A stretch of DNA of 64,000 nucleotides. Source: Acinetobacter sp. 10FS3-1. Its GTDB lineage: Bacteria; Pseudomonadota; Gammaproteobacteria; Pseudomonadales; Moraxellaceae. Within the stretch, counting starts at the first letter, position 1. Each line of letters starts with the position of its first letter. This document shows, piece by piece, positions 7,519 through 17,094 of this stretch. The position numbers were made by a program, and so were the translations under genes. The stretch spans positions 310,001 to 374,000 of the forward strand of contig NZ_CP039144.1 in the NCBI RefSeq assembly GCF_013343215.1, given 5' to 3'. The notes beneath the pieces were generated by a model. That model saw nothing but the letters and a program-made list of their open reading frames with translations, was not told where the DNA came from and searched no databases.

Positions 7519-8283
7519 TTAGAACAGCATTCGATAGATCGTGCGAGCTGCACCCAAAACAATAAAGTGAACAGAGTAAAAGTAATAACCCCATTTTGTA
7601 ATTGGTGGAACATTCATTTTAATTTTGGCGTTGATGATGGCGAAAGGCAGGAGTGCACCAATAATGCCTGTAATTACTGGAACCAGGGTAATTAACAGAG
7701 AAGTCAGGCTATTTAAAAAAGCTCCTTCTTGTAGGTCCAGATTCATTATTCCCGCACAGATCACGACAGCAATATAGTGACGTAATTTCTGTTCTTTTAG
7801 CGCGAAGTACATTGCCAGTGGTAAAAACACCCCACCTATGCCGTATTGGATTTTAAAATAATCTGTAAATTCCATTCCGACCGTAACCAATACCACCATT
7901 AGGCACACAAAACTTGGTTCCAATAATAGATTGCGAGTATTGCGTACAAAGGCATAGAGTAGGACAAAGGAAAAAGCTAGGGTCAGCATAATATTCATAC
8001 TACTGTATTGCATTTCGCCATAGAAACGATATGGCAGCTCTGAAACTAGAAAGAATATTAGTAGACTGCTGATATAGCGAAAATCACTCTTTTGGGTGTT
8101 GTATTGTCCGTCTGTACGAAAGAAATTATACGCCAAGACAAAGCAAAACATAGGAAAGGCAAAGCGTCCTAAGCTGTAGAGAGTAAATTTAACGCTAGTG
8201 ATTAAATCTAGGAATCGAAGGTGATCAACCACCATAAAGGAGATTGCCAACCACTTAATAAAATCTAACTCTTTAACGCGCAC
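7519..8283 (-). CDS. traX: TraX-family membrane protein (pilin acetylation type)
   Basis: The 254-residue polytopic protein starts MRVKELDFIKWLAISFMVVD with HLR following, the signature of the TraX / acyltransferase-3-like family. About eight membrane helices follow. In F-type plasmids TraX N-acetylates the pilin subunit in the inner membrane; orphan homologues are common on chromosomes and plasmids, and the substrate here is not indicated because no pilin or transfer genes lie beside it. It is divergent from the Wadjet-like operon, with an operator-like palindrome between them at 8421. Confidence 0.8.
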   Translation of the reverse strand: MRVKELDFIKWLAISFMVVDHLRFLDLITSVKFTLYSLGRFAFPMFCFVLAYNFFRTDGQYNTQKSDFRYISSLLIFFLVSELPYRFYGEMQYSSMNIMLTLAFSFVLLYAFVRNTRNLLLEPSFVCLMVVLVTVGMEFTDYFKIQYGIGGVFLPLAMYFALKEQKLRHYIAVVICAGIMNLDLQEGAFLNSLTSLLITLVPVITGIIGALLPFAIINAKIKMNVPPITKWGYYFYSVHFIVLGAARTIYRMLF

Positions 8284-8420
8284 ATTAAGTACCTTATTGC
8301 TTTCTAATTGGCTCTGACAGATGCCATTTTTGAATTATAACAGTATAAGAATGGAATTACCTATTTCTTAATCTTGGATTAAGGGTGTATCTTTATTAGG
8401 TTTTATTACAAGAAAATATA

Positions 8421-8435
8421 CGACATTTTGTGTCT
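8421..8435. promoter_or_regulatory. Operator-like palindrome C between traX and jet operon
   Basis: CGACA-TTTTG-TGTCT has the same arms and 5-bp spacer as sites A and B, with one arm mismatch. It lies 126 bp before the jetC-like start. Confidence 0.4.
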
Positions 8436-8546
8436 TACCATACTGCAATTAACCTTATAAAAATCTAAAATGTATGTTTTAGAGCGCACAATATTTCGAT
8501 TAGTTAAACGAAGGAGTGCTCAGAATAAACATAGGACTTTGCTTAT

Positions 8547-11500
8547 ATGAATACTGCTGTGACTACTGCTATACAAAACTTAGGGTTAATAAGAATTTAT
8601 TTATTTGATTCATATTTACCAAATGCGTTTACTGAAATTGAATTAGAGGACGGTAATACAAATCTCACTGGCGAGAATGGAGCCGGTAAAACCTCTACCC
8701 TAAATCTCATTCCTATTTTCTACGGCGCACCACCAGTACGTTTGATTGACCGATCAGCGAATAAAAAGAGCTTCGTTAATTATTATTTACCACATCACCG
8801 CAGCATGATCGTATATGAGTATCGTTCACCAGTCGGTCCGTGTTGTGTCGTACTTTATCGAATGCCTAACCAAGACACGCATTGTTATCGCTTTATTCAG
8901 GGAACTGCGAAACAGACAATCTTTTCCGAAGAAATGATTGCGTTCCATAAGGAGCATAAAAGCTGCAAGGCTTTATTTGAGGAATTGCAAAAAAGCGGTA
9001 TCTATACCAGTCGTCAGATTGACAATAGCCTAGATTATGTTGGGGTTCTGACCAATGAAAAATCGCGCTTAAATAAATCTCACACGTTACGCGATCTGGC
9101 GATTACGTTCTCCCTATGTGGAAAAGGGTATGAAATGAAACACATTCATGCCTTAACTCAGATCACCATGAGTAAACACAATCTACTCGACAACTTTAAA
9201 ACAATGTTGGTAGATGCGTTTTTAGATCAGGAAGATATTCTGGGAAACCGTCTTAATTCATTAGAAATACAAACCTTGATTTCTAATATCACGACATTAC
9301 GCCAATTAGAGAGGGAGAATCCACGTATTCTTGAAGGCAGTAATCTCCGTAGTCAATTACTGATGGTGTACTCAAAGCTATTAGGCAATAAGCAGTTTTC
9401 TCAGCAACAGATTTCTGACATTCAAAGAAACATCGACCAGATTTCTTACGACCGAAAAAGTTTTGATGCAAAAGCAAATGTGAAGCGTAATGAAATTGAT
9501 ACAAACCTTTCATTAGTGAAGTCTGATTTATTCGATGCCAATAATCGTCTTAATATTTCCCAGAATGAATTATCAACGATTGAAGAACAGGAAATTGGAT
9601 ATAACAAAGCGAATATCCAAGAGAAACGTACTGATTATAAGAACTTGGCACATTACAGGCAGCTTTCTATTGATTCTAAAAATGATCTGGAAGAACTCAA
9701 TAAAAATAATAGCGAGATCAGTTCCCGCTTTGAGCGATTAAAGAACGAGGAAAATGAAAAGAAAGATCACCGATTAAAACAAATTGATGCTCAAATTGAA
9801 GGTATAACAACCAAAATTGATAATTTGCGTGACCAGAAAGACCATCAACTTCAAAACATTACTTACGCTGAAAAAGAGCATCTTGATCAATTTGAACACG
9901 CCAAAGAGCTTGAAGGAAATCGGTTGGACGCTCAGATTGATCGTAATCGTACAAAAATTGAGGAAGCTCGCAAACGCACAGCCCAGGAACAAGAACAGAT
10001 CAATGAATTTGAGTTAGATATCAGCACCCAGAAGCAGAAGATTACGGCGAAGGAAGATGAAATTACTGCATCTGATAAAGAAACTCGCAAGTTGCATAAA
10101 GATAAAAATGATTTGGGTTCTGAAATAAATTCTGTTACCCGCAAACTTGCTAGTGCTGAACAAGAAGAAATTGAGCTGCGTAAAATTTTGTTTGAAACAA
10201 ATACCTTATTGCGGTTTTTTAATGATTACCCAGATATAGCCTGGAAAAATAACATTGCCAAAGTAATTAATCCTCAACTTCTATTAAAAAAAGGTTTAAA
10301 CCCAAGTTGGTCGTCTGAACATGAGCCAAGTACAGCTACTTTCTATGGATTGGAATTGGATTTATCTAAGTTGGATATACCAATGGAAGCTGAGAGTTCC
10401 GACGAGTTAAGTGTACGTCTTAAATCTTGTGAAGCGAAAGTATCCGAGATCAAGGCACAACAATCAGCTTTAAATAAGCAGTATAAAAACGTAGACGATG
10501 CAATTCAGAGTAATGAGCGTAAAACGATGCAATTGCGAACTGATCTGCGTCAGCTTAAAGAGCAGCTACTTTCTATTGAAAGCATGTTTAAAAAATATGT
10601 GAAACAGGTCGATGATGACATTGAAACACGTATTCAGGAGCATAAAGCACAAGAGTTATCGCTTATTCAACAACGTCAGGTCTTTAAAAATAACATCAAT
10701 CCTGAACGTCAATTAATTCGTCAGCGTTTTGACGCAGATCGCCAGAATACTTACGCGCAGTACAAACATCAGTTTAATATTCTGAACCAAGAAAAAACTT
10801 CCTACCTTCAACAGAAGCAAGCTATAGATACGCGGTTTCAAGAAAAGGTAAATATGCTGATTTCTATGCGTGATAGCGAGTTACAGCAGCGTGGCGTTGA
10901 TGTTTCGGTTATTAAGGCAGCAGAAAATCGAGCAAAACAGGCTGAAATTCGGTTCCGTGTTGTTGAAGGTTATGCTAAGGCGGTTGCTGAATACGACCAT
11001 TGGTGTAAGTACGATCTGCGACGTAAAGATAGTTTGGTTAAAGTGATTTCTCTCGCTCAGGAAGAAATATTTAAGTTGAACCAGAGCAAACAAAAACTTA
11101 AACATGAATTGGAGGTTTGCAAGAAATATTACTATTCAGAGATCGAAAAGTTTGATGCAGCAGAGAAGGATTTTAAACGACAGATTGACGCTTTAAATAA
11201 CTTGTGTAAGCGAATAGATAACGCGCTTGACGGCATTCCTGACGTTGAACCGGCTCAGACCCAGGTAAGAATTACATTTGATGTTTTAGTTCGAGACATT
11301 GAAGATAACCTGAATAAACAAGATCGTCTGGAAAAAGAGCTTCGTCAGGCACTCAATAAAATCATCTTTATCTTGCAAAAAAATACTGGTTTCGAGCTGT
11401 ATAGAAGATGGCAAGAGCGCATGGACAGATTAGGGGCAATCAGTGATGCTGCACGTTCTCTGTATAGTATGCAGGAAATTGAAAAATTGGTTTTCCAAGA

Positions 11501-12266
11501 ACTACAGATTCAATCTGAACTGATTGTTAATGACTTTGATTTAGCATTAATTGGTTTGAGAAACTACGCACAAGCCCTGAACAGTTTTAAACGCAAACTC
11601 AATTCAATGTCTAAGAGGTTGACGGAGCAGACCAATAAGAACAATCCATTTCCGGCATTGAAGGACATTAAAATTAACCTGTTATCTGTAATGGATAGTG
11701 AAACCAATCAAGGTAAGAAATCGGTTTATGACCAGATTGCACAGTACCTTAAAGATTTGGAAGAAACACAGTTTTCTGACTTGGGTACGTCTAAACTACC
11801 AACAGAAAAGATTGTAAGTTCTTTTGAAGCTACATTGAATGCAATCAAGAATCTCAACATCAAAACCGATGAACTTTACTCGTTAGTGAAGCTCAATATT
11901 CAATATAGAGAAAATGATCGTAGCGTGGACGTTAAAAATGATTCCGACCTAGCTTCTGGTAGCAGTACCGGTTTGTCACGCTTAATTGTCATTATTATCT
12001 TTACAGCATTAACCCGGCAGCTTTGCCAAAATCAGAATGTGGTCATTCATATTCCATTGGATGAAATCAGCCAATTCGATTCCCAGAACACGACCCGATT
12101 ATTCGAGTTAATGGAGTTCTTCAACATTAATTTATTGTGCGCACAGCCGAATTTATCAATCGAACTCAGCAAACGCTTCAAGCATAAGCATGACATAGAT
12201 CGTAATTTTGGTATCCGTAAGTTCCAGGTAACGCAAAACCATAAGCCGAACCCATTATTAGATTAA
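8547..12266 (+). CDS. jetC: Wadjet-like SMC ATPase (JetC/MksB-like)
   Basis: The 1239-residue protein has an N-terminal Walker A motif (GENGAGKTS, residues 42-50), about 900 residues of coiled coil interrupted by a central globular region, and a C-terminal head with LASGSSTGLSRL before a Walker B (IPLDE, Asp1172-Glu1173). This layout and the neighbours identify a MukB/MksB/JetC-type SMC protein. In Wadjet the SMC complex extrudes small circular DNA loops so that JetD can cleave them. It begins a tight four-gene operon (10 bp to the next gene). Canonical systems place this gene third, whereas here it is first. Confidence 0.85.
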   Translation: MNTAVTTAIQNLGLIRIYLFDSYLPNAFTEIELEDGNTNLTGENGAGKTSTLNLIPIFYGAPPVRLIDRSANKKSFVNYYLPHHRSMIVYEYRSPVGPCCVVLYRMPNQDTHCYRFIQGTAKQTIFSEEMIAFHKEHKSCKALFEELQKSGIYTSRQIDNSLDYVGVLTNEKSRLNKSHTLRDLAITFSLCGKGYEMKHIHALTQITMSKHNLLDNFKTMLVDAFLDQEDILGNRLNSLEIQTLISNITTLRQLERENPRILEGSNLRSQLLMVYSKLLGNKQFSQQQISDIQRNIDQISYDRKSFDAKANVKRNEIDTNLSLVKSDLFDANNRLNISQNELSTIEEQEIGYNKANIQEKRTDYKNLAHYRQLSIDSKNDLEELNKNNSEISSRFERLKNEENEKKDHRLKQIDAQIEGITTKIDNLRDQKDHQLQNITYAEKEHLDQFEHAKELEGNRLDAQIDRNRTKIEEARKRTAQEQEQINEFELDISTQKQKITAKEDEITASDKETRKLHKDKNDLGSEINSVTRKLASAEQEEIELRKILFETNTLLRFFNDYPDIAWKNNIAKVINPQLLLKKGLNPSWSSEHEPSTATFYGLELDLSKLDIPMEAESSDELSVRLKSCEAKVSEIKAQQSALNKQYKNVDDAIQSNERKTMQLRTDLRQLKEQLLSIESMFKKYVKQVDDDIETRIQEHKAQELSLIQQRQVFKNNINPERQLIRQRFDADRQNTYAQYKHQFNILNQEKTSYLQQKQAIDTRFQEKVNMLISMRDSELQQRGVDVSVIKAAENRAKQAEIRFRVVEGYAKAVAEYDHWCKYDLRRKDSLVKVISLAQEEIFKLNQSKQKLKHELEVCKKYYYSEIEKFDAAEKDFKRQIDALNNLCKRIDNALDGIPDVEPAQTQVRITFDVLVRDIEDNLNKQDRLEKELRQALNKIIFILQKNTGFELYRRWQERMDRLGAISDAARSLYSMQEIEKLVFQELQIQSELIVNDFDLALIGLRNYAQALNSFKRKLNSMSKRLTEQTNKNNPFPALKDIKINLLSVMDSETNQGKKSVYDQIAQYLKDLEETQFSDLGTSKLPTEKIVSSFEATLNAIKNLNIKTDELYSLVKLNIQYRENDRSVDVKNDSDLASGSSTGLSRLIVIIIFTALTRQLCQNQNVVIHIPLDEISQFDSQNTTRLFELMEFFNINLLCAQPNLSIELSKRFKHKHDIDRNFGIRKFQVTQNHKPNPLLD

Positions 12267-12276
12267 GGATTGAATT

Positions 12277-12930
12277 ATGACTATTAGCATTGATCAAACT
12301 GAACTGGGCTTATTTAACGGAATCGTAAACCACTTAATTACTGGCAATACGATTGACAGCTTTACAAACAAAGCAATGGCAGAAGCCTTGAACAACCCTC
12401 TAGCCCTGGAAGAACTTAACCAGTATCTAGCTTTTATGGGGAAAAAGTGTGTCAGGACTTCGGATGGCTATTGTTTTTATGCTGTTCATTTGGATGCGCG
12501 TACTCACAAAGACCGTAAAGCCCAAGTCGAAAAACAGTTTGCTGAAAACTATAATCGGGTAATGCCAATCGTTGAATGGCTGCGTCTGATCAGAAACACG
12601 CATTCTGGTAATCGCGTAATGGTGTGTGGTGACGAGATTTCTTTCTCTAAGCTGCTTTATGAAACGGAAAACTCCACATTAATTCAGAAGCAGTTAAAAG
12701 ACCTCATGTTTAAAATCGGGAAGAGCAGTACCGACCTAAAAGACATGCTTAATGACGTTCTTAAATATCTGGTCGCCCAAGAATATCTGATGCCGACTGG
12801 CAACACAGGTTTGAACTATTTGGCTACAGGAAAATGGTCAGTTTTCTATGAAGAAGCCGAATATATGTTGGAACATAACAACATCAATTATGAAGAAAAT
12901 CCTGAACCAGAACAGGTATCTTTCCTATGA
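12277..12930 (+). CDS. jetB: Wadjet-like MukE/JetB-type subunit
   Basis: The 217-residue soluble protein is rich in helices, with two likely winged-helix regions and a conserved-looking EWLRLIRNTHSGNRVM segment. Its size and its place between the SMC and kleisin-like genes fit MukE/MksE/JetB, which bridges the kleisin in the condensin-like complex. Assignment rests mainly on context and length, because the sequence itself is divergent. Its stop overlaps the next start (ATGA, 12927-12930), so the two are translationally coupled. Confidence 0.7.
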   Translation: MTISIDQTELGLFNGIVNHLITGNTIDSFTNKAMAEALNNPLALEELNQYLAFMGKKCVRTSDGYCFYAVHLDARTHKDRKAQVEKQFAENYNRVMPIVEWLRLIRNTHSGNRVMVCGDEISFSKLLYETENSTLIQKQLKDLMFKIGKSSTDLKDMLNDVLKYLVAQEYLMPTGNTGLNYLATGKWSVFYEEAEYMLEHNNINYEENPEPEQVSFL

Positions 12931-14177
12931 GCGAATTTGAAGTAGAACATCCGGCGGCGCGAGCATGCCGGACACTAAATAATCATGTCGCCCTGATTGG
13001 TAATGCGATTGTCTACAACAATGCGCTCATTCAGGTAACAGAGAAGAATGACAAAGTTATTGCGTCCTTATACAAGGATGAATTAGGTAATTATGATCAG
13101 GAAGAACGTGGTTTTAATATCTCCAAGCACGTTATTGATTTCGTCTCTTTTTATGAGAAGAAGAATCGGCGTATCACGGACAACTCAAAACAAATTTTGA
13201 GTTTGGTTGCGACAATCAGAGATACCATTGCTGATTTTGAATCTGCCAAAATTAAAAATTCTGACGATGCTATTCTCCTAAAAGAAGAAATCGCAGATCG
13301 GATTGTGAATCTGGCAAATGAAATCTTTGCGAGCTGCTTTAATTTCTCTTCTATAGCCCTAGAATACGTCAGCATGTTCCATAATAAGGACATGCTAATC
13401 AGTAGGCTTGAAAAGAGTGTAGTTATCTTGAACGCTTTGACCCAAACCTTAAAGATTCTGGATTTCAATTCGCTGAATGAGCTTGGCGCATCAGATATTG
13501 AACTTGAAAAAATTGTTAGCCAAAAACTGATACCGGTGGTCAAAGTCTGTAACTATGACTTGAAAAACAGTGCGCTCAAGCTTCATACCAAACTCAATGA
13601 GTGTAGACAAGACAAGCTCATGCAAAAGCGCAGCAATATCGTTGATGCACTATATCGCATGTTCCAGAGCAAACAAGAGCTGAATGTGGTGATTGACCAT
13701 TCTACTGCTCCTGGTGTGTTCTACCGTGTCGAGAAAACTGAACTTGTTGCCAGAGCCAACCTTTTAGATATGAAAGAAGAGGTGGTGCTCAGTGAGTTAA
13801 GCAATAAGATTGCAAGTAAAGCTGATAAGCCTGTAGAGAAAAAGGATGCTGTTGATCTGCCAGAAGTAACCGAAGGTGTAGAAGTGGTAATGGCAGAGCC
13901 TACCAAGTTAGAAATTGCTTTGGATAATTTCTTTGATGCTTTAATGCGAAATGAATCCAAACACCCTCAACTCAGTGCAGTTCAGACCTATACGGTGCTT
14001 GACCCTGGTTGCGATATTGACTATTGGTTGGTGAGTGTCACAAACTATTATCGCAATCAATTTAAAAAGAAATTGCACATCGAGTTTGCCGAGGAACAGG
14101 ACCCAATATTCACAGGGAATAGCCAGGTCACGGACGTAATTATTTCACGCATCCAAAGCCCTGAAATGGTCGCTTGA
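12927..14177 (+). CDS. jetA: Wadjet-like kleisin (JetA/MksF-type)
   Basis: The 416-residue helical protein has a charged C-terminal third. Position, length and overlap with the JetB-like gene point to the kleisin JetA/MukF/MksF, which links the SMC heads. There is an Ala/Glu/Lys-rich linker around residues 290-325, then a small C-terminal domain (about 335-416) that would be the winged-helix head-binding part. In known jetABCD and mksFEBG operons the kleisin comes first; here it is third, after the SMC and MukE-like genes. Confidence comes mainly from the operon. Confidence 0.7.
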   Translation: MSEFEVEHPAARACRTLNNHVALIGNAIVYNNALIQVTEKNDKVIASLYKDELGNYDQEERGFNISKHVIDFVSFYEKKNRRITDNSKQILSLVATIRDTIADFESAKIKNSDDAILLKEEIADRIVNLANEIFASCFNFSSIALEYVSMFHNKDMLISRLEKSVVILNALTQTLKILDFNSLNELGASDIELEKIVSQKLIPVVKVCNYDLKNSALKLHTKLNECRQDKLMQKRSNIVDALYRMFQSKQELNVVIDHSTAPGVFYRVEKTELVARANLLDMKEEVVLSELSNKIASKADKPVEKKDAVDLPEVTEGVEVVMAEPTKLEIALDNFFDALMRNESKHPQLSAVQTYTVLDPGCDIDYWLVSVTNYYRNQFKKKLHIEFAEEQDPIFTGNSQVTDVIISRIQSPEMVA

Positions 14178-14189
14178 TAGGGGTGGTAT

Positions 14190-15053
14190 ATGGATTTGAA
14201 CAACCGTGAACTCAAAGTGATTCAAACCACTTTACAGCTCAAAAGAAACTTGAACCCATTGAATAAAACCTGGGGAAAACTGCATAAGGAACACCAGTTA
14301 GGAATTATCAATGGGAATGAAATTCTGTTTACCAATGATGAACTGGATTTCATCAAGACCATTTATAAAAAGTTTGTAAAAGTGGAGCCGGAAGTACGCT
14401 ACAGCCTGGATAAAGACAGACTAGATACGGCGGATTTAGTAAAAAATGAAAAGGCAAGTGAGGTCGGGGTATTTGCAGATCAGCTTGTTTTTTCTTCTGT
14501 GAAAGCCTATTTACCCTTAAAACAAAACGATGCTTTTATTGGTTACAGGGGTTTTGTTGCCACTGTAAACCATGCTGAAATTCAGGCATCCAAGATCAAA
14601 AAATTGGTCATTCTGGAAAATGGAACTATGCTCACCAGATTACATGACTGGATAGAGCAACTGCCGGTGCAATGGCTCGACAGCCTATTCTTGTATCGAG
14701 GGCATGGGAATAATAACAGGCATGTAATGAATCTGCTTGCTGTTCTGCCAGAGGATGCGGAAGTGGCTTACTACGGCGATTTAGACCCGATAGGGTTAAA
14801 TATTGCTGCGGGGTTTTATAAACTGCGGAGCCTTTCAGTTTTAGTGCCTGAATGTTGGTCCATGCTGACAAGAAATCACATCGACAATAGAGATTCTGTA
14901 TTTTTCTACCAGGTGCAAAAAAGCCAGGACTTAGATTTAGATGACGATTTACCTTCAACTTTAAAAGAAATTTATAGGCATGTTTACCAGAATCAGCTTG
15001 CCGTGATGCAAGAGAACGTGAATCGGTTAGGGAAATTGATAGCCATTACTTAA
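14190..15053 (+). CDS. jetD: Wadjet-like Toprim nuclease (JetD/MksG-like, short)
   Basis: The 287-residue protein carries a Toprim-type acidic set: Glu143 in VILENGTM and Asp197/Asp199 in YYGDLDPIGLN. The DxD-P-x-G pattern is typical of the JetD/MksG (DUF2220) domain related to topoisomerase VI, which cleaves DNA in Wadjet. From memory JetD proteins are usually 350-400 residues, so the N-terminal domain is reduced here. A GGGGTGG ribosome site precedes the ATG, 12 bp after the kleisin gene. A terminator at 15067-15094 closes the operon. Confidence 0.8.
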   Translation: MDLNNRELKVIQTTLQLKRNLNPLNKTWGKLHKEHQLGIINGNEILFTNDELDFIKTIYKKFVKVEPEVRYSLDKDRLDTADLVKNEKASEVGVFADQLVFSSVKAYLPLKQNDAFIGYRGFVATVNHAEIQASKIKKLVILENGTMLTRLHDWIEQLPVQWLDSLFLYRGHGNNNRHVMNLLAVLPEDAEVAYYGDLDPIGLNIAAGFYKLRSLSVLVPECWSMLTRNHIDNRDSVFFYQVQKSQDLDLDDDLPSTLKEIYRHVYQNQLAVMQENVNRLGKLIAIT

Positions 15054-15066
15054 CTGGAACCATAAA

Positions 15067-15096
15067 AAAACCGCATATCTATGTATGCGGTTTTCA
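15067..15096 (+). terminator. Terminator of the Wadjet-like operon
   Basis: The perfect 11-bp stem AAAACCGCATA / TATGCGGTTTT has a 6-base loop and follows the jetD-like stop by 14 bp. It may also serve the convergent gene at 15112. Confidence 0.8.
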
Positions 15097-15111
15097 CAGT
15101 TGTAAACTAAC

Positions 15112-15603
15112 TTAATTTCGTTTTAATTTTGGCAAAGCTAAAAACATATTTAGGCAAATTGCAGCTAGAACACCAGTTAGATAAAAAGCTAGGCATAGTA
15201 TAGAGATGTGCAAATACGCCTTAATATTAAGCTCAGTTGTTGATTCAGAGAAAAATATACTTTCAAATAAATATACTGTGACCACAAGTAGAATAATTCT
15301 AACAGCATAAGGCTTTAACCTATGTATGTAGCCCTCACTATTCAAATTAAAATCTTTGAAATTATTTTTATGAATAGCAATACGTTGACGATCCGACCAC
15401 GCAGAAGTCCAATCTAACTTTCTAAAAAAACTAAATTTCACAATCAATGGGAAAAATAAAATGCAGAAAGTTAAAGTGGCAGCACCACAAGCGAGTAATA
15501 ATTCAACATTTGGAACGGTTGACTTATGTAATACAGGTTGAAATGCTAAGACACCTCCTGCCAGCAATGCTATTGCTAAAAGTTGATGGGTATTTATTTT
15601 CAT
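15112..15603 (-). CDS. Four-helix membrane protein
   Basis: The 163-residue protein has hydrophobic segments at about residues 7-25, 33-58, 98-115 and 125-155 and a basic loop (WTSAWSDRQRIAIHKNN) in the middle. No family is recognised. The 39 bp at 15614-15652, just upstream of its start, are about 34/39 identical to the region upstream of the 28-residue membrane protein gene at 43137. This suggests a shared promoter or leader, or an old duplication. Confidence 0.65.
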   Translation of the reverse strand: MKINTHQLLAIALLAGGVLAFQPVLHKSTVPNVELLLACGAATLTFCILFFPLIVKFSFFRKLDWTSAWSDRQRIAIHKNNFKDFNLNSEGYIHRLKPYAVRIILLVVTVYLFESIFFSESTTELNIKAYLHISILCLAFYLTGVLAAICLNMFLALPKLKRN

Positions 15604-15613
15604 CGTTCACCTT

Positions 15614-15652
15614 GTTTACAACAATATTGTTAAAGTTTAGAAATTTAATGTC
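15614..15652 (-). promoter_or_regulatory. Conserved 39-bp leader, copy 1
   Basis: About 34 of 39 positions match 43155-43193. Both lie just upstream of minus-strand membrane-protein starts and contain AACTTTAACAATA and TTGTAAAC blocks. Likely promoter or regulatory leader. Confidence 0.4.
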
Positions 15653-15726
15653 ATTAATGCTAAACCTTATCAGGTTAAGCGGGTATTAGCTGCACTTGAT
15701 AAACTTAAAACATTGTGAGGTGTCAA

Positions 15727-16051
15727 ATGGATAGCAAAAAATATACTTATCGTGTTACATGGTCAGCAGAAGATAATGAGTATGTCGGTCTATGTGCCGA
15801 ATTTCCGTCACTGTCTTGGCTTGATGCAGAGCAATCTAAAGCATTCTCAGGGATTGTTGATCTTGTTGGTGAGGTTGTAGCTGATATGATCAGCAATAAT
15901 GAAAAATTACCTATACCGCTTTCAGCAAAAAAAGTATAGTGGACAGTTTGCTGTTCGTGTTCCATCAAAGGTTCATCAAAAACTAGCACTTGAAGCTGCG
16001 GAGCGTGGTGTGAGTATGAGTCGTTTGGTGTCAGCAAAATTGGCTATGTAA
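15727..16051 (+). pseudogene. hicB: HicB-family antitoxin with frameshift
   Basis: The ATG at 15727 (GTGAGG ribosome site) encodes a HicB-like N-terminal domain (YTYRVTWSAEDNEYVGLCAE) but stops at 15938. One frame over, reading continues as SGQFAVRVPSKVHQKLALEA to 16051, which is the expected C-terminal DNA-binding part. The break is at a run of seven A (about 15927-15933); six would restore a protein of about 108 residues. HicB antitoxins bind DNA and neutralise HicA, but no hicA is present. The 24 codons just upstream (AKPYQVKRVLAALDKLKTL) may be the tail of a lost partner gene. Sequencing error is possible. Confidence 0.7.
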
Positions 16052-16140
16052 TTTTATATCTTGATGGTTTACTTGGAATGAAAATAAATAAAGCCATTCA
16101 CAGACAGGTTTTTTATGCCTAAATCGAATATATCAGCGTT

Positions 16141-16818
16141 TTAGGTCCAGTAATCTCGAAACTTTTGACTAGACCAGTTCCCACTTTCAAGTGCTTTATT
16201 AAAGTTGTGATTACCTCTAAATTGGGCCAAGTAGAAAGCTATATGAGGATAGTCAGATGAGTCCATAGTCACCATACAAGCTTCTAGTGGGAACCACATC
16301 AAAATATCAGCAATAGTAAATTGGTCAGCACACATCCATGTATTAGTCTTTAAGTGTTCATCTACACGTTTAAGCTGCTGTGTAATAGTTTTATTAAGAT
16401 ACATCTTATTAAATGAATATTTGAATAGCCAGGGAACAGGTTTAAAGGGCAGAGGGGTATTCACTACAATTTGTTTAAATACTTGTTTTAAGACAAGGCT
16501 CTGCATCAAGCTTGCATCCGCGTAATTTTTCCAGAAGAAGTAATTAGCCAAGTCTATCTCTGTAGCCGATACAGGAATAAGGGATTGCAATTTATTAGAT
16601 AAAAACTCACAGATCGCACTACTTTCAGTTAGATATATACTACTATCTTCATCTATTATGTGAACAGTTGGGAACTTTAAGGGTAGAACATGATTGGGTA
16701 AATCGTATGTGCCTGTATTAGCACTATCAATAACTTGGTAATCATAACCAAGCTCTTCCAGAAGCCATAAAATACGTTGTGATCTTGAATTTTTTAGATG
16801 GTACAAAGTTATTTTCAT
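16141..16818 (-). CDS. Glutathione S-transferase family protein
   Basis: The 225-residue protein has a thioredoxin-fold N-terminal domain beginning MKITLYHLKNSRSQRILWLL. It includes the cis-Pro segment (KFPTVHI) and the glutathione-site ESSAICEFL motif around residues 65-74, then an all-helical C-terminal domain. Such enzymes conjugate glutathione to electrophiles. The specific substrate cannot be read from sequence. The gene stands alone between the antitoxin remnant and a small lipoprotein gene and looks like accessory cargo. Confidence 0.85.
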   Translation of the reverse strand: MKITLYHLKNSRSQRILWLLEELGYDYQVIDSANTGTYDLPNHVLPLKFPTVHIIDEDSSIYLTESSAICEFLSNKLQSLIPVSATEIDLANYFFWKNYADASLMQSLVLKQVFKQIVVNTPLPFKPVPWLFKYSFNKMYLNKTITQQLKRVDEHLKTNTWMCADQFTIADILMWFPLEACMVTMDSSDYPHIAFYLAQFRGNHNFNKALESGNWSSQKFRDYWT

Positions 16819-16895
16819 CTAGGATTCAACTTTAAAATTTAATTATATTTTATCAATATTTTCTAATTACTAGAGTTATTCGGTAAGAAAATCCT

Positions 16896-17093
16896 ATGAA
16901 AAATAAACTTTTTAAGATGATTGTTGTTGTTATGAGTATTATACCCTTATCTGGTTGCTCTAATGATAACCCATCTAAAGATGATGTTTTGATAAAAGAG
17001 CTTTCCCCTCAATTTATTTTAAAAACTCAATTAAGTTCAAATAGGAATTTAATTGAGAGTCGTGAAGGAACACTTAATAGACCTCTTTCATAA
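16896..17093 (+). CDS. Small lipoprotein (65 aa)
   Basis: A signal peptide with a lipobox (about residues 1-21, IIPLSGC) is followed by a short polar tail of about 45 residues. Function unknown. The protein may be truncated, because an IS5-family transposase remnant begins directly after the stop codon on the other strand. Confidence 0.5.
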   Translation: MKNKLFKMIVVVMSIIPLSGCSNDNPSKDDVLIKELSPQFILKTQLSSNRNLIESREGTLNRPLS

Positions 17094-17094
17094 A

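Noticed and set aside
14632..14958. Minus-strand frame of 108 codons inside the jetD-like gene
   Set aside because: Antisense shadow of a well-supported gene with catalytic motifs.
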